A stretch of DNA of 64,000 bases from assembly GCA_024743115.1 (NCBI GenBank), contig JANSXC010000006.1, positions 186,001-250,000 of the forward strand, in the 5' to 3' direction. Source of the stretch: a bacterium. Its GTDB lineage: Bacteria; Planctomycetota; UBA1135; UBA2386. Shown here in pieces: positions 1 through 8,221 of the stretch (its first letter is position 1; every line of letters begins with the position of its first letter). The position numbers were made by a program, and so were the translations under genes. The notes below the pieces were generated by a model. It was not told the origin of the DNA, made no database searches, and saw only the letters and a list, made by a program, of their open reading frames with translations.

Positions 1-42
1 GAACTCGACGACGGGCGAGGTCTCGACCGGCCGCTGAAGCAT
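1..42 (-). CDS. 5' end of an unidentified gene, cut by the window edge
   Basis: A stop-free frame runs leftward out of the window from an ATG at 42 (M-L-Q-R-P-V-E-T). An AGGAGG at 57-62 lies 14 bases upstream; another ATG at 56 abuts it and is too close to be used normally. Only 14 codons are visible, so no product can be named. It follows the ETF-QO gene on the same strand after 25 bases and is probably co-transcribed with it. Confidence 0.3.
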   Translation of the reverse strand, partial: MLQRPVETSPVVEF

Positions 43-67
43 CGCCGGCGCGGCATCCTCCTATGCG

Positions 68-1729
68 TCACATCCGCTTGTACTGCGGCCCACTCCCACC
101 CTCACGCGGCGTCCAGCGCGGCCCGATCACATCGGTCGCCTTGCAGTCGACGCAGTTCGGCGCGTTGATGCGCAGCTGGCCGTCCTCGACCTCGTAGACG
201 CCCGCGGGGCACATCGCGGCGTACATCTCCGCGACCTCGGTCGGGACCGCGTCCTTGGGCAGGATGTGCGGCGGGATGTCGTCGCGGGTGGCGTTGCCCG
301 ACTTGTAGACCGCGTCGACCTTGCTGAACGTGAGTTCGTTGTCGGGGACGAACGGTTCGGGCTTGGTGACGGCCTTCGAATCCGCGGCGTCTTCTTCGAC
401 GGGGATGCGGTTGCCGAACAGGATGCCGCCGCTGACGGTCATGAGGCCGGCCTTGAACGCGCCCTTCCAGAACCCGCTCTTGAATGCGAGGCGCATGTTG
501 CGGGTCTTGTGCATGTCCTTGGTGATGTAGCTGTCGTTGACCAGGCGGTCGTACTCGGCCAGCGAACTCGCGGAGGTGTCGCCGCGCTTGAGCGCCGCGA
601 AGATCGCGCGCGCGGCGTAGATGCCCGACTGCGCGGCGTAGTGGATGCCCTTGAGCGACGGCACGTCGACGAAGCCGGCCGAATCGCCGAGCACGACGCA
701 GCCGTCGCCCGAGCGCCGTTCGGCGAGCGAGTAGTAGCCGCCCTCGGGGATGCACTTCGCACCCCACTCGAGCAGCTCGCCGCCCTGCAGGTATTCCTTC
801 ACGAACGGGTGCAGCTTGAGGCGCTGCGTCAGTTCGTGCACGTCGAGCGTCGACTGCTTGTAGTCGAGGCCGACGACGAGCCCGAGCGAGATCAGGTCGT
901 CGGCGACGGGATACATCCAGCTGCCGCCGAACGCGTCGCGCGGCAGCGGCCAGCCCAGCGTGTGGATGACCTTGTCCAGCGGCTTCTTGACCTGCCACAG
1001 TTCCTTGACGCCGAGCGCGTAGATCTGCGGGTTGGGCGAGCCGACGTTCTGCCAGTCGAGCCAGGTCTGCGTCAGCATGCCGCGCACGCCTTCCGACAGC
1101 GCGGTGACCTTGGCCGTGAGGTCGGCGGCCGGTTCGTGGCCCGAACCTGGGTTGCCGTCGCGATCGAGACCGACGGGCACCGTGCGCACGCCGAGCACGC
1201 GCTGGTCCTCGACCAGCAGGCTCGCCGCCGGGAAGCCCGTGAAGATGTTGACCCCGAGCTCCTCGGCCTTGCCGCCGAGCCACTGGCAGACCTCGCCGAG
1301 CGAAGCGACCCAGTTGCCGTGGTTCTTCATCGTGGGCGGCGTCGGCAGCCGGCGGGCGCCGGTCTGGCTCAACATGTAGACCGCTTCGCCCGTGACCTGC
1401 TTCTGGAACGGCAGATCCTTCTCGGCGATGTCGGGGAACAGCTCGCGGAACGGCTTGGGGTTCACGACCGCGCCCGACAGGCTGTGCTGACCGAGTTCCG
1501 CGGCCTTCTCGAGCACGCCGATCTCGACTTCGCCGATCGCGTCGTCACCGCCCTTCTCGTTGTCGGCGGCGACGAGTTTCGCGAGTTCGATCGCGCCGCA
1601 GAGGCCGGCCGGGCCGCCGCCGACGAACAGCACGTCCATCGGCACGGCTTCGTCGCTCGGCGCCTCCTTCAGCAGGATGCGGTCCTTCGGGAGCGGGGCC
1701 TGATGGGCGAGAGGGGTGATGGCTGCCAT
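68..1729 (-). CDS. Electron transfer flavoprotein-ubiquinone oxidoreductase (ETF-QO)
   Basis: This membrane-associated flavoprotein takes electrons from ETF, reduced by acyl-CoA dehydrogenases, and gives them to the quinone pool. The FAD-binding motif VGGGPAG is at residues 36-42, and the C-terminal ferredoxin-like end has CPAGVY at 507-512 and closes with EGGSGPQYKRM, as usual for the family. The length of 553 residues is normal. Odd: the family motif C-x2-C-x2-C reads C526-V-D-C529-K-A-T532, so the last 4Fe-4S ligand is Thr instead of Cys. ETF subunits are not visible in the window. No Shine-Dalgarno precedes the ATG at 1729. The family call is secure; the state of the cluster is open. Confidence 0.93.
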   Translation of the reverse strand: MAAITPLAHQAPLPKDRILLKEAPSDEAVPMDVLFVGGGPAGLCGAIELAKLVAADNEKGGDDAIGEVEIGVLEKAAELGQHSLSGAVVNPKPFRELFPDIAEKDLPFQKQVTGEAVYMLSQTGARRLPTPPTMKNHGNWVASLGEVCQWLGGKAEELGVNIFTGFPAASLLVEDQRVLGVRTVPVGLDRDGNPGSGHEPAADLTAKVTALSEGVRGMLTQTWLDWQNVGSPNPQIYALGVKELWQVKKPLDKVIHTLGWPLPRDAFGGSWMYPVADDLISLGLVVGLDYKQSTLDVHELTQRLKLHPFVKEYLQGGELLEWGAKCIPEGGYYSLAERRSGDGCVVLGDSAGFVDVPSLKGIHYAAQSGIYAARAIFAALKRGDTSASSLAEYDRLVNDSYITKDMHKTRNMRLAFKSGFWKGAFKAGLMTVSGGILFGNRIPVEEDAADSKAVTKPEPFVPDNELTFSKVDAVYKSGNATRDDIPPHILPKDAVPTEVAEMYAAMCPAGVYEVEDGQLRINAPNCVDCKATDVIGPRWTPREGGSGPQYKRM

Positions 1730-1810
1730 GGCCCAAATCTCGGCCGGGTCGGGTTCGATTGCCAGAGTTCAACGGCAGAGTTTGCGCGGTCGGCTTCGCG
1801 GAACGGTCGG

Positions 1811-2947
1811 CTACTGCCCCGTATCGGCCTGGGCGTTGGCGATCTCGCTGCGCACCTGGGCGTCGGTTTCCCGCGCCAGCGCCCCGGCGAGAGCGGGGTG
1901 GCGGCGATCCAGCTGCCCGATCGCCCAGGCGGCGTGACCGCGCACGACCGGATCCGCGTCGCTCAGTGCCCGCTCGAGGCCCGGCAGCGCGGCGTCGTCG
2001 CCGCGGTTGCCCAGCACGATCGCGGCGTTGCGGCGCAGCCCCGAGCGCGTTGCGCGCCGCATCGCGGTGCCCGTGAACTCGGCGTCGTAGCGGGCTTCGT
2101 CGAGCTCGAGCAGGTCGACGAGTGTGTAGGTCTCGACGACGCGGTGCGGCTGCAGGTCCTGGGGCCGGGCGTCACCGGTCCGTGTTCGGTTCTGGCTGTG
2201 TTTCGTGAACGGGCAGACCTCGAGGCAGATGTCGCAGCCGAAGACCCAATCACCCTGCGCCGCGCGCAGTTCGGGCGCGAAGAAGCCGCGGTGTTCGATC
2301 GTCGTGTAGCTCAGGCAACGGCGCGCATCGACCTCGAACGGTGCCGTGATCGCGCCGGTCGGGCACGCGTCCAGGCACGCGGTGCACGTCCCGCAGGTGC
2401 CCGTCGCCGGCGGATCGGGCGGCAGCTCGAGGCCCGTGAGCAGTTCGCCGAGCAGCAGGTAGGGGCCGCGGTCGGGTGAGATCACCATCGAGCTCTTGGC
2501 CAGGAAGCCGATGCCGGCGCGGACCGCGAGCGCGCGTTCGAGCACGGGCAGCGCGTCCGTGCCGCCGTTCATCGTGCCGCGCGGCACGCCGGCGTCCTCG
2601 AGGCGGCTGCGCAGCTTCTTGACCCGTTTGCCGAGCCACCGGTGGTAGTCGCGGCCGACGGCGTAGCGCGCGATCCGGCCGCCGCCCGGCAGCTCGCCGG
2701 GTGGGCCGCCGTAGTCCGCGGCGACCGCGATCGTGGACTTGACGCCCGCCCGCCAGCGGTCCGGCGCAACGAGTCGTTCGCGGTTGTTGTGGAGATATGC
2801 CATTTCGCCGTGCCGCCCGGCCTCGAGCCAGCGCAGGAAGTGCCCGGCGTGCTCGCCCGGGTCCGCCGGCCCGAACCGGACCAGCTCGAACCCGAGTTCG
2901 GTGGCCAGTTCGCGGATCGAGTCCGGGCTCAACGGGGGGCGGGGCAC
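1811..2947 (-). CDS. queG: Epoxyqueuosine reductase QueG
   Basis: QueG is a cobalamin and iron-sulfur enzyme that reduces epoxyqueuosine to queuosine in tRNA, the last step of the pathway. Visible marks are the conserved TDALPVLERALAVRAGIG segment carrying the catalytic Asp, a first cluster motif CGTCTACLDACPTG, a second set CDICLEVCPF after an isolated Cys, and a C-terminal HEAT-like stretch (RRNAAIVLGNRGDDAALPGL). I place the start at the GTG at 2947 because a TAGGAT hexamer lies 7 bases upstream (2955-2960), as in other genes here; an in-frame ATG at 2965 would add six residues. A QueD-family gene lies at 37187, the only other possible queuosine gene here. Confidence 0.92.
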   Translation of the reverse strand: MPRPPLSPDSIRELATELGFELVRFGPADPGEHAGHFLRWLEAGRHGEMAYLHNNRERLVAPDRWRAGVKSTIAVAADYGGPPGELPGGGRIARYAVGRDYHRWLGKRVKKLRSRLEDAGVPRGTMNGGTDALPVLERALAVRAGIGFLAKSSMVISPDRGPYLLLGELLTGLELPPDPPATGTCGTCTACLDACPTGAITAPFEVDARRCLSYTTIEHRGFFAPELRAAQGDWVFGCDICLEVCPFTKHSQNRTRTGDARPQDLQPHRVVETYTLVDLLELDEARYDAEFTGTAMRRATRSGLRRNAAIVLGNRGDDAALPGLERALSDADPVVRGHAAWAIGQLDRRHPALAGALARETDAQVRSEIANAQADTGQ

Positions 2948-2954
2948 GGGTCCG

Positions 2955-2960
2955 ATCCTA
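2955..2960 (-). promoter_or_regulatory. -10-like hexamer TAGGAT before queG
   Basis: TAGGAT ends 7 bases before the GTG at 2947 with no Shine-Dalgarno between them. This geometry fits a leaderless transcript and argues for the GTG start over the ATG at 2965. Confidence 0.4.
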
Positions 2961-3010
2961 CCCATCCGGCCCGCTCAAGACCGAGAGCGCGAGTGGTCGA
3001 TGGCATCGGC

Positions 3011-3787
3011 ATGTCCACGACGGGATCGGATGTTCGCGATCGAACGGTCGCCAACCCTGTGCCGGCGGCCACGAACGCGCCGGCGGCGGATCCGGGCTAC
3101 GTACTGCCGAAGCCTGGTCAGCCGGGTCAGCTCGTGCTGCCGGGCGGCAGCGGCAGTGGTTTGCGGCGGTATCGCGAGGCGGCGGTCGCGAGCGCGATCG
3201 GCGACCGGGTCGGGGCCCTGCTCGAGTGCCAGCAGCGCTTTCTCGGCGAGCTGCGCAGCTCTCTGCAGGAAGTCGAGGACGGCGTCGCCGAGGCCGGTCG
3301 CGCGCGGCTGCAGGCGCAGATCAAGTCGGCGTTGTCCGTGCTCGAATGGTGCGACGCCGTGCAGCGCGACCTGACCAACGAGTGCGATTGGGCGGCGCAG
3401 GGCCTGCAGCCGCTCGATCTCGTGGCCTACTGCGATGACGTCGCGTCGGAGTGGTCCGCCAGCGAGCGTACCGTGCACGTCAGCGGTCAGGTGGATCGGC
3501 CGTGGTGGGGTGATGCCGGACGATTTGCCGAGGCGTTCGAGGCCGGGCTCGCGCTCGTGGCCGAGCGCAGCCAGGACGCGGGCACGCTCACCGTGGAGGT
3601 CGAGGTGCGCCGCGACGTCGCGCGCGTGCGAATTGCCGCTGCGGGCGAGCCGACCACGGATCTCGATCCCGCGGTCGTGCGCACGTTTCGCCAGGCGGCG
3701 GAGCGCCTCGGGGCCTTGATTCAGCCCGACCAGCACGGTCCCGGTGGCTGCGGGCTGGTCCTCGTGTTGCCGCGGGTCGAAGCCTGA
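3011..3787 (+). CDS. Histidine-kinase-like protein, function unknown
   Basis: The 258-residue protein has a Pro/Gly-rich N-terminus, then a helical stretch (about 75-130, LLECQQRFLGELRSSLQEVE and following) that resembles a dimerisation/phosphotransfer coiled coil, then an alpha/beta C-terminal part ending in GGCGLVLVLP, which resembles the G2 box of a GHKL ATPase. The usual H box, N box and DxGxG box are not evident, so kinase activity is doubtful. The ATG at 3011 is chosen because upstream sequence has no coding character; a GTG at 2993 is an alternative. It lies divergent from queG and 276 bases before the sigma factor gene, so a signalling role is suggested by fold only. Confidence 0.55.
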   Translation: MSTTGSDVRDRTVANPVPAATNAPAADPGYVLPKPGQPGQLVLPGGSGSGLRRYREAAVASAIGDRVGALLECQQRFLGELRSSLQEVEDGVAEAGRARLQAQIKSALSVLEWCDAVQRDLTNECDWAAQGLQPLDLVAYCDDVASEWSASERTVHVSGQVDRPWWGDAGRFAEAFEAGLALVAERSQDAGTLTVEVEVRRDVARVRIAAAGEPTTDLDPAVVRTFRQAAERLGALIQPDQHGPGGCGLVLVLPRVEA

Positions 3788-4063
3788 TCCGCGACCCCGT
3801 CGCGAACGGGCTGCTGGCGGCGGTCCGACCGCCTTGTTCGCGGCTGACCGAGCGATGGTTCAAGTCCCCTTGTCAGGGGGATTTCTGACGCCCGTGCGAC
3901 TTCCTGCCGCGGTTACTTTCCGGAATCGCCGGGCTATGGCAAGATGTGGCTGGTCCACGCGTCTCACGTGGACCACAATTTCAATGTCGCGAGCGTTCGT
4001 CCGGACGCCTGCGTCATCGAAAGACCAAGAACGGGCCACGCGACTGGCCTGGCCCCGTTTGTC

Positions 4064-5008
4064 ATGTCGCATCAACTCGACAGCTCGGCCGCAGCGCGGC
4101 GCGCCTCGGAGCGCGCGGCTCTGGCGGAACGTCTGGGTGAGCTCTGGGAGCTTACCGGTGACGTGCGGCTGCATCGACTCGCGCGCGGGCAGGCGCCGCA
4201 GGAGGGGCACTCGGTCGCGACCGACCAGCTCTACGCGGACTGGGTGAGCACGACCCTGATGGACTGCTACAAGAACACCGGCGAGCCCGCCGTGTTCGCC
4301 CTGCTGTACGAGCTCAACCGGGGCGCGTTCCTGCAGGCCATCCAGACCAAACTGCGGCGTTCGTTCCAGCCCGTGGACGCGCACGACGTGCTGCAGGAGG
4401 TCTTCCTCAACATCTACCGCTATCCGCACCGCTTCCACCCGGATCGGGCGGATGCGTTCCGTGGCTGGGGCCACCGCATCGCGCGCAACACGCTGCTGAA
4501 GTTCCTCAAGGGCGCGACCCGCCTCGCGGCGTTCCGCGGCCTCGACGAGGAGGTCGTCCAGCCCGAGGACCAGCGGTCGCCGCAGCCCGATCGGGCGTGC
4601 AGCGAGGCCGAGAGCGCCAAGGTCGTGAACTGCGCGTTCCTGATGTATCTGCAGCTCTACCTGCTGCACTTCGGCAAGCTGTCCGCGCGCGAGCAGCGCG
4701 CGTTGACGCTGGTCGAGATCGAGGGGGTGTCGTACCGCGACGCGGCGGCCGATCTCGGCATCCGGCTCGAGAACCTCAAGATGGTGATCTTCCGCGGTCG
4801 GCGGAAGATCTACCGTGGAATGGAACAATCGCTCGGTGAGCTCGGTTCGCACGCTGACGGTCAGATCGGGACGGATTCCCGGTCGCGTCGCTCTGGCGGC
4901 CTTGTGATCGGGTCTTCTGCCTCGTCGCGCCTGGCAGCGCGGCACCCAGCCTCTCTCGAATGTCGCGAAACTGCCCCAAATGACCGTCGATTGCGACCAT
5001 CTGGGTGA
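4064..5008 (+). CDS. RNA polymerase sigma factor, ECF/sigma-70 family
   Basis: A 314-residue sigma factor. Region 2 is visible as VDAHDVLQEVFLNIYRYPH (around 115-135) followed by RGWGHRIARNTLLKFLK, and region 4 as LSAREQRALTLVEIEGVSYR with the helix-turn-helix DAAADLGIRLENLKMVIFRG. The N-terminus is extended by about 90 residues and the C-terminus carries about 60 residues of Arg/Ser-rich tail, both unusual for ECF factors. The ATG at 4064 (MSHQLDSS) is preferred; upstream frame is low complexity. The next gene starts inside its stop codon (GTGA overlap) and encodes a zinc-binding anti-sigma-like protein, so the pair is probably co-translated and the sigma factor held inactive by its partner. 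Confidence 0.88.
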   Translation: MSHQLDSSAAARRASERAALAERLGELWELTGDVRLHRLARGQAPQEGHSVATDQLYADWVSTTLMDCYKNTGEPAVFALLYELNRGAFLQAIQTKLRRSFQPVDAHDVLQEVFLNIYRYPHRFHPDRADAFRGWGHRIARNTLLKFLKGATRLAAFRGLDEEVVQPEDQRSPQPDRACSEAESAKVVNCAFLMYLQLYLLHFGKLSAREQRALTLVEIEGVSYRDAAADLGIRLENLKMVIFRGRRKIYRGMEQSLGELGSHADGQIGTDSRSRRSGGLVIGSSASSRLAARHPASLECRETAPNDRRLRPSG

Positions 5009-6249
5009 CTGACGCGCATCTGCCAGCTAGTCCCTGCCAATACATGCCACCCACGCCAGCTCTCAATCGCGAGCATGATCCCTGTATGCAGATCCAGGTG
5101 GATCTGTCGGCGATGCTCGACGGCGAACTCGATGCCGCATCCGTGCGTCGGGTGATGGTGCATTCGGACGCGTGCAGCTCGTGCCGCTCGTTCCTGGCGG
5201 GTATCCGCAACCAGGTTCGCATGCATCGTGAGCTCGCGGCCGCCGAGGTGTTCGAAGTGGCCGATGCGCCAGGGCGGGTGTCCGGTGATCGGGTGTCGGG
5301 TGACACCACGACGGTGGCTGACGGCCACCATGGTGACGGCTGCGGTCACGACCACGCGGTGCACGACCGCGGTGTGGCGCCGGCTACGTTCGTGGGCGGT
5401 GAGAGCGGCGGCGGGGAGCTCGGCGACGGTGCCGATGGCTCGCCCTCGACCGACGCGTCTTCGGATGCCGCGCATTTGCGGCGCGAGCTCACGATCAACC
5501 GGCAGAAGCTGTCCAAGATCCTCTACGAACTGGGTCGCTGCTTCGTGCTGATGGGGCTCTCGCCCGACTTCTCGAAAGAGGTGTCCAAGGAGCCCGTGCC
5601 GATGCCCGACATGGCGATGCGTGGTCGCAACCTGCTCGACGAGGTCGCGCGAGAGGCGGCCTCCAAGTCGGGCGTCGTGCCGCCGGACTGGGTCGCTGCG
5701 AAGGATCTGTTCGATGGTCGCTGGTGCTCGCCGAGCGAGAGTCTGGCGAAGGGGCAGCGGCTGTTGACCGAGTGTCTCGGGCTCGATCCCGATTCCCACG
5801 AATCGCGCATCTACCTCGGGCTGGTGCATCACGTTCGCGGCCAGCGCGCGCTCGCGAAGAAGCAGTTCTCCCGGGTGCTCGCGGGCACCGAGGATCGGGT
5901 CATGCGCGGCTATGCGTTGCTCAACCTCGGCAACCTGCACCTCGACGAAGGTGACTGCGACGGGGCGGCGGCGCTGTTGCACCAGGTGGTCGAGTCGGGG
6001 GCTGTCGACGAGCAGCCGCGTCTCGGCATGGCGTATTTCAATCTCGGGCTCGCGTATGGACTCAAGGGTGAGTTCGACGAATGCCTGACGTGGTTCCAGC
6101 GGCTCCACGACGAGCTGCCGCACCGTCGGGGCGTCGTGGCGCGCGAACTGCGTCGCCGCAGTCAGTTCCTGCACATCGTCCGGAGCAACCCCGGGATCCG
6201 GGGGCGTTTCGCGCAATCGCTGCCAGTCTGGTTCAACGAGGCTGGCTAG
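5005..6249 (+). CDS. Anti-sigma factor-like protein with zinc-finger and TPR region
   Basis: The N-terminal part has DLSAMLDGELD followed by HSDACSSC, the H-x3-C-x2-C arrangement of zinc-finger anti-sigma (zf-HC2) domains, which bind ECF sigma factors. A His/Gly-rich linker (GHHGDGCGHDHAVHD) follows, then a C-terminal helical repeat region (YALLNLGNLHLDEGDCDGAA, AYFNLGLAYGLKGEFDEC) that reads as TPR-like. No membrane segment is seen, so the protein should be cytoplasmic. The GTG at 5005 overlaps the sigma factor stop; ATGs at 5044 and 5086 are possible starts and 5086 (MQIQVDLS) fits the domain best. It probably controls the upstream sigma factor, with the TPR part as sensor or docking site. 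Confidence 0.75.
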   Translation: MTDAHLPASPCQYMPPTPALNREHDPCMQIQVDLSAMLDGELDAASVRRVMVHSDACSSCRSFLAGIRNQVRMHRELAAAEVFEVADAPGRVSGDRVSGDTTTVADGHHGDGCGHDHAVHDRGVAPATFVGGESGGGELGDGADGSPSTDASSDAAHLRRELTINRQKLSKILYELGRCFVLMGLSPDFSKEVSKEPVPMPDMAMRGRNLLDEVAREAASKSGVVPPDWVAAKDLFDGRWCSPSESLAKGQRLLTECLGLDPDSHESRIYLGLVHHVRGQRALAKKQFSRVLAGTEDRVMRGYALLNLGNLHLDEGDCDGAAALLHQVVESGAVDEQPRLGMAYFNLGLAYGLKGEFDECLTWFQRLHDELPHRRGVVARELRRRSQFLHIVRSNPGIRGRFAQSLPVWFNEAG

Positions 6250-6277
6250 GCTGGCGGGCTGGGGAGGCTGGTTAGGG
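6239..6277. repeat. Degenerate tandem repeat at the stop codon (unit about 9 bases)
   Basis: Four imperfect copies of AGGCTGG plus 2-3 bases run through and past the stop codon of the anti-sigma gene. The unit occurs at no other stop codon in the window. Confidence 0.5.
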
Positions 6278-6295
6278 CGCCAGGCGTGGCCAGAT

Positions 6296-6310
6296 TCAGG
6301 CCTGGCCTGA
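6296..6310. repeat. Perfect inverted repeat TCAGGCC-T-GGCCTGA
   Basis: A 7-base perfect inverted repeat with one central base, between the stop-codon repeat and a possible terminator. It may be part of the 3' end structure. Confidence 0.45.
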
Positions 6311-6317
6311 GCCCCCT

Positions 6318-6348
6318 GGGTCTGGATCGCAGCAGATGCCCCGTTTTT
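6318..6348 (+). terminator. Possible intrinsic terminator of the sigma/anti-sigma pair
   Basis: GGGTCT pairs with AGA-TG-CCC (two-base bulge) around a 10-base loop, and CGTTTTTG follows. The T-run is rare in this GC-rich DNA and the position, 70 bases after the stop, fits. The stem is short. Confidence 0.35.
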
Positions 6349-6439
6349 GTCTGTCGCGGAACCACGGTTCCAGGGCCTTTCCCCGAGCCTGCGTTCCGGT
6401 ATTCTACTGACTTCCCGCCCACCAACCCCACAGATCCCC

Positions 6440-6868
6440 GTGAAGAACCTGCTGCGCATTCTGGCTGTCGCCCTCGCTGCTGTCTGGCTGGCCGCCCCGA
6501 GTGTCGGTGGGGAAGGCGGTGAGAACGCGGGCGGCACCGGGGTGTGGATCCTGCCGGCGTGCGCGCCGGTCGGGAGCCCGGGCGTGCGCTCGTCGTTCGC
6601 GGTGAACACCCTCGCGAGCGATATCACGATGACGATGTCGCCGCAGATCGGCAACGCAGTCGCGACGGCTGTCGACCCGCGCAGCGGTGCGGTCCTGCCG
6701 CTGTCGGTTCGTGGTCGCGACGTCGTGATCACCGCCGAGCAGCTCGGTGGCTTCCGCCAGGCTGGGGTCACTGTCGTCGACATCCTGATCTCCGACGACT
6801 CGCGTCAGGGCTACCACATCCGCCTCGACATCCATCCGACCGCGGGCGCGACCTTCACGGCCTTCTGA
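6440..6868 (+). CDS. Small secreted protein, function unknown
   Basis: I do not recognise this family. The 142-residue product begins with a clear signal peptide (KNLLRILAVALAAVWLAAPS) when started at the GTG at 6440; the frame upstream has no coding character. The mature part is beta-rich with no Cys pairs and no catalytic motif apart from one Cys in WILPACAPVG. It is alone, between the anti-sigma gene and a leftward phosphodiesterase gene. TACTGA-like sequence about 40 bases upstream is a weak promoter candidate. Likely extracytoplasmic; nothing further can be said. Confidence 0.6.
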   Translation: MKNLLRILAVALAAVWLAAPSVGGEGGENAGGTGVWILPACAPVGSPGVRSSFAVNTLASDITMTMSPQIGNAVATAVDPRSGAVLPLSVRGRDVVITAEQLGGFRQAGVTVVDILISDDSRQGYHIRLDIHPTAGATFTAF

Positions 6869-6929
6869 TTGATCGGCGCCGTTGGCCGATGGAACGGCTC
6901 GCGGGGATTAGGCGTGGGCCTGGCGGACT

Positions 6930-7730
6930 TCAGGGCCTTCGCCGGCCGCCCTGGGGCTCGGCCTGATCCGGTCGAACGCGCGGGCCGTCGAGCACGCGCA
7001 TCATGCGGTCGGGCACGTTCGTGCACATCGCGTCGATGCCCAGTGCGCGACCGCCGAGCATGACGATCTCGTCGTCCGTCGTGTAGGAGCAGACGAGCAG
7101 GCCTGCGGCGTGCGCGCGGTCGACGGCCTCGCGGTTGAGGGCGCGGTCGCGCCAGTGCACCATGCCGGCACCGAGGTCGATCGCGTGCCGGATCGCCGTT
7201 GCGTCGAGGTGATCGATGCCGAGGGTCGGGCCGAGCACGGCGACGGGCAGCTCCGGCGCGAGCTCCTTGGCGGCCGCGACGAACCGCCAGTCGAACGACT
7301 GGAGGATGCAGCGCTCGAGGGCGCCGTAGGCGCGGAGGCAGTCGACGTATGCAGCAGGCGGGCCGGCCTTGTGCTCGATGAGTGGGATTCCGGGCAGGAC
7401 CGCGTCGAGGACGTCTGCGAGCGTCGGCACGGCTGGCCGGAGCCGGCGCACCTCGACGCCGCGTGCCGAGGCGACGAGGGCGCCAGGGCCGAGCGCGGTC
7501 GCGCTGTCGGTGGTGCGATCGAATGTCGCATCGTGAATGCAGATCAGCTCGCCGTCCGCGGTCGCCCGCACGTCGAACTCCTGCATCACGCACCCGAGGT
7601 CGCGCGCGGCGACGAACGCGGGCAGTGTGTTCTCCGGATGTGCGCGGCTCGCGCCGCGATGGGCGACCACCACGGGCGATGCCGCGCAGGCGCGGCGCAG
7701 GCGCTCGAACACTGATTCGGCTCGGGACAT
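6930..7730 (-). CDS. Glycerophosphodiester phosphodiesterase
   Basis: The enzyme hydrolyses glycerophosphodiesters to glycerol-3-phosphate and an alcohol. The family signature is intact: VVAHRGASRAHPENT near residues 22-36, then EFDVRATADGELICIHDATF carrying the metal-binding Glu/Asp and catalytic His, and IEHKAG further on. No signal peptide is seen, so it appears cytoplasmic. The ATG at 7730 (MSRAESVF) is chosen; a TTG four codons upstream is possible. It is divergent from the small membrane protein gene at 7769. The glycerol-3-phosphate product could feed the glycerol-3-phosphate dehydrogenase encoded at 15435, a link inferred from pathway logic only. Confidence 0.9.
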   Translation of the reverse strand: MSRAESVFERLRRACAASPVVVAHRGASRAHPENTLPAFVAARDLGCVMQEFDVRATADGELICIHDATFDRTTDSATALGPGALVASARGVEVRRLRPAVPTLADVLDAVLPGIPLIEHKAGPPAAYVDCLRAYGALERCILQSFDWRFVAAAKELAPELPVAVLGPTLGIDHLDATAIRHAIDLGAGMVHWRDRALNREAVDRAHAAGLLVCSYTTDDEIVMLGGRALGIDAMCTNVPDRMMRVLDGPRVRPDQAEPQGGRRRP

Positions 7731-7754
7731 GCAGCAATCCAACGGCTGGAGCGC

Positions 7755-7760
7755 TCTAAT
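7755..7760 (+). promoter_or_regulatory. -10-like hexamer TCTAAT before the membrane protein gene at 7769
   Basis: TCTAAT matches TATAAT in five of six positions and ends 8 bases before the ATG at 7769, with no Shine-Dalgarno between. It fits a leaderless or near-leaderless transcript. Confidence 0.45.
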
Positions 7761-7768
7761 GCCGCCCC

Positions 7769-8122
7769 ATGTCAGTTGAGTTCTACCGCATCGCCCACAT
7801 CGTCGGCGTTCTGATGTTGTTCCTCGGCCTCGGTGGCATGCTGGCGCATGCCAAGCGGGACGGGGCGAAGGCTCCGGCGCTCTACGGCGTGATGCACGGC
7901 GTCGGTCTCTTGGTGATGCTCGTGGCGGGCATCGGCCAGGCCCACAAACTCGCGTATGGCTGGCCGGCCTGGATGCTGCTGAAGATCGGTTGCTGGGTCG
8001 TCCTCGCGATGATGCCGGTGCTGGCGCGCCGCGGCCTGGTGCCAGCGGCCATGGCGCTGCTGCTCGCGGTCGCGCTGGGCGGCACCGCGATCTGGCTAGC
8101 CGTCGTCAAGCCGCTGGCATGA
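7769..8122 (+). CDS. Small integral membrane protein, unknown function
   Basis: The 117-residue product is almost entirely hydrophobic, with about four membrane segments (IAHIVGVLMLFLGLGGML; VMHGVGLLVMLVAGIG; WMLLKIGCWVVLAMMPVLA; AAMALLLAVALGGTAIWLAV). The His residues in the first and second segments (RIAHIVG, VMHGVG) could bind heme or metal, but this is not established. No family is recognised with confidence. It precedes an aminotransferase gene by 99 bases, a gap filled by a 15-base tandem repeat that starts at its stop codon. Confidence 0.7.
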   Translation: MSVEFYRIAHIVGVLMLFLGLGGMLAHAKRDGAKAPALYGVMHGVGLLVMLVAGIGQAHKLAYGWPAWMLLKIGCWVVLAMMPVLARRGLVPAAMALLLAVALGGTAIWLAVVKPLA

Positions 8123-8191
8123 GTCCCAGCCCCTCGAGTCCCATCCCCCTAGGTCTCAGCCCCCGAGGTCTCAGCCCCCTAGGTCTCAGCC
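8121..8191. repeat. Tandem repeat starting in the stop codon (15-base unit, 4.7 copies)
   Basis: Copies at 8121, 8136, 8151, 8166 and a partial one at 8181 of a unit reading AGGTCTCAGCCCCCT, drifting to GAGTCCCAGCCCCTC at the upstream end. The array begins in the TGA of the preceding gene and ends 31 bases before the next start codon. Confidence 0.8.
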
Positions 8192-8221
8192 ATTGGGGCG
8201 GTACGCCGTGAGCCGCGTTCG

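Noticed and set aside
1716..2479. Rightward open frames over queG and ETF-QO
   Set aside because: They are shadows of two secure leftward genes.
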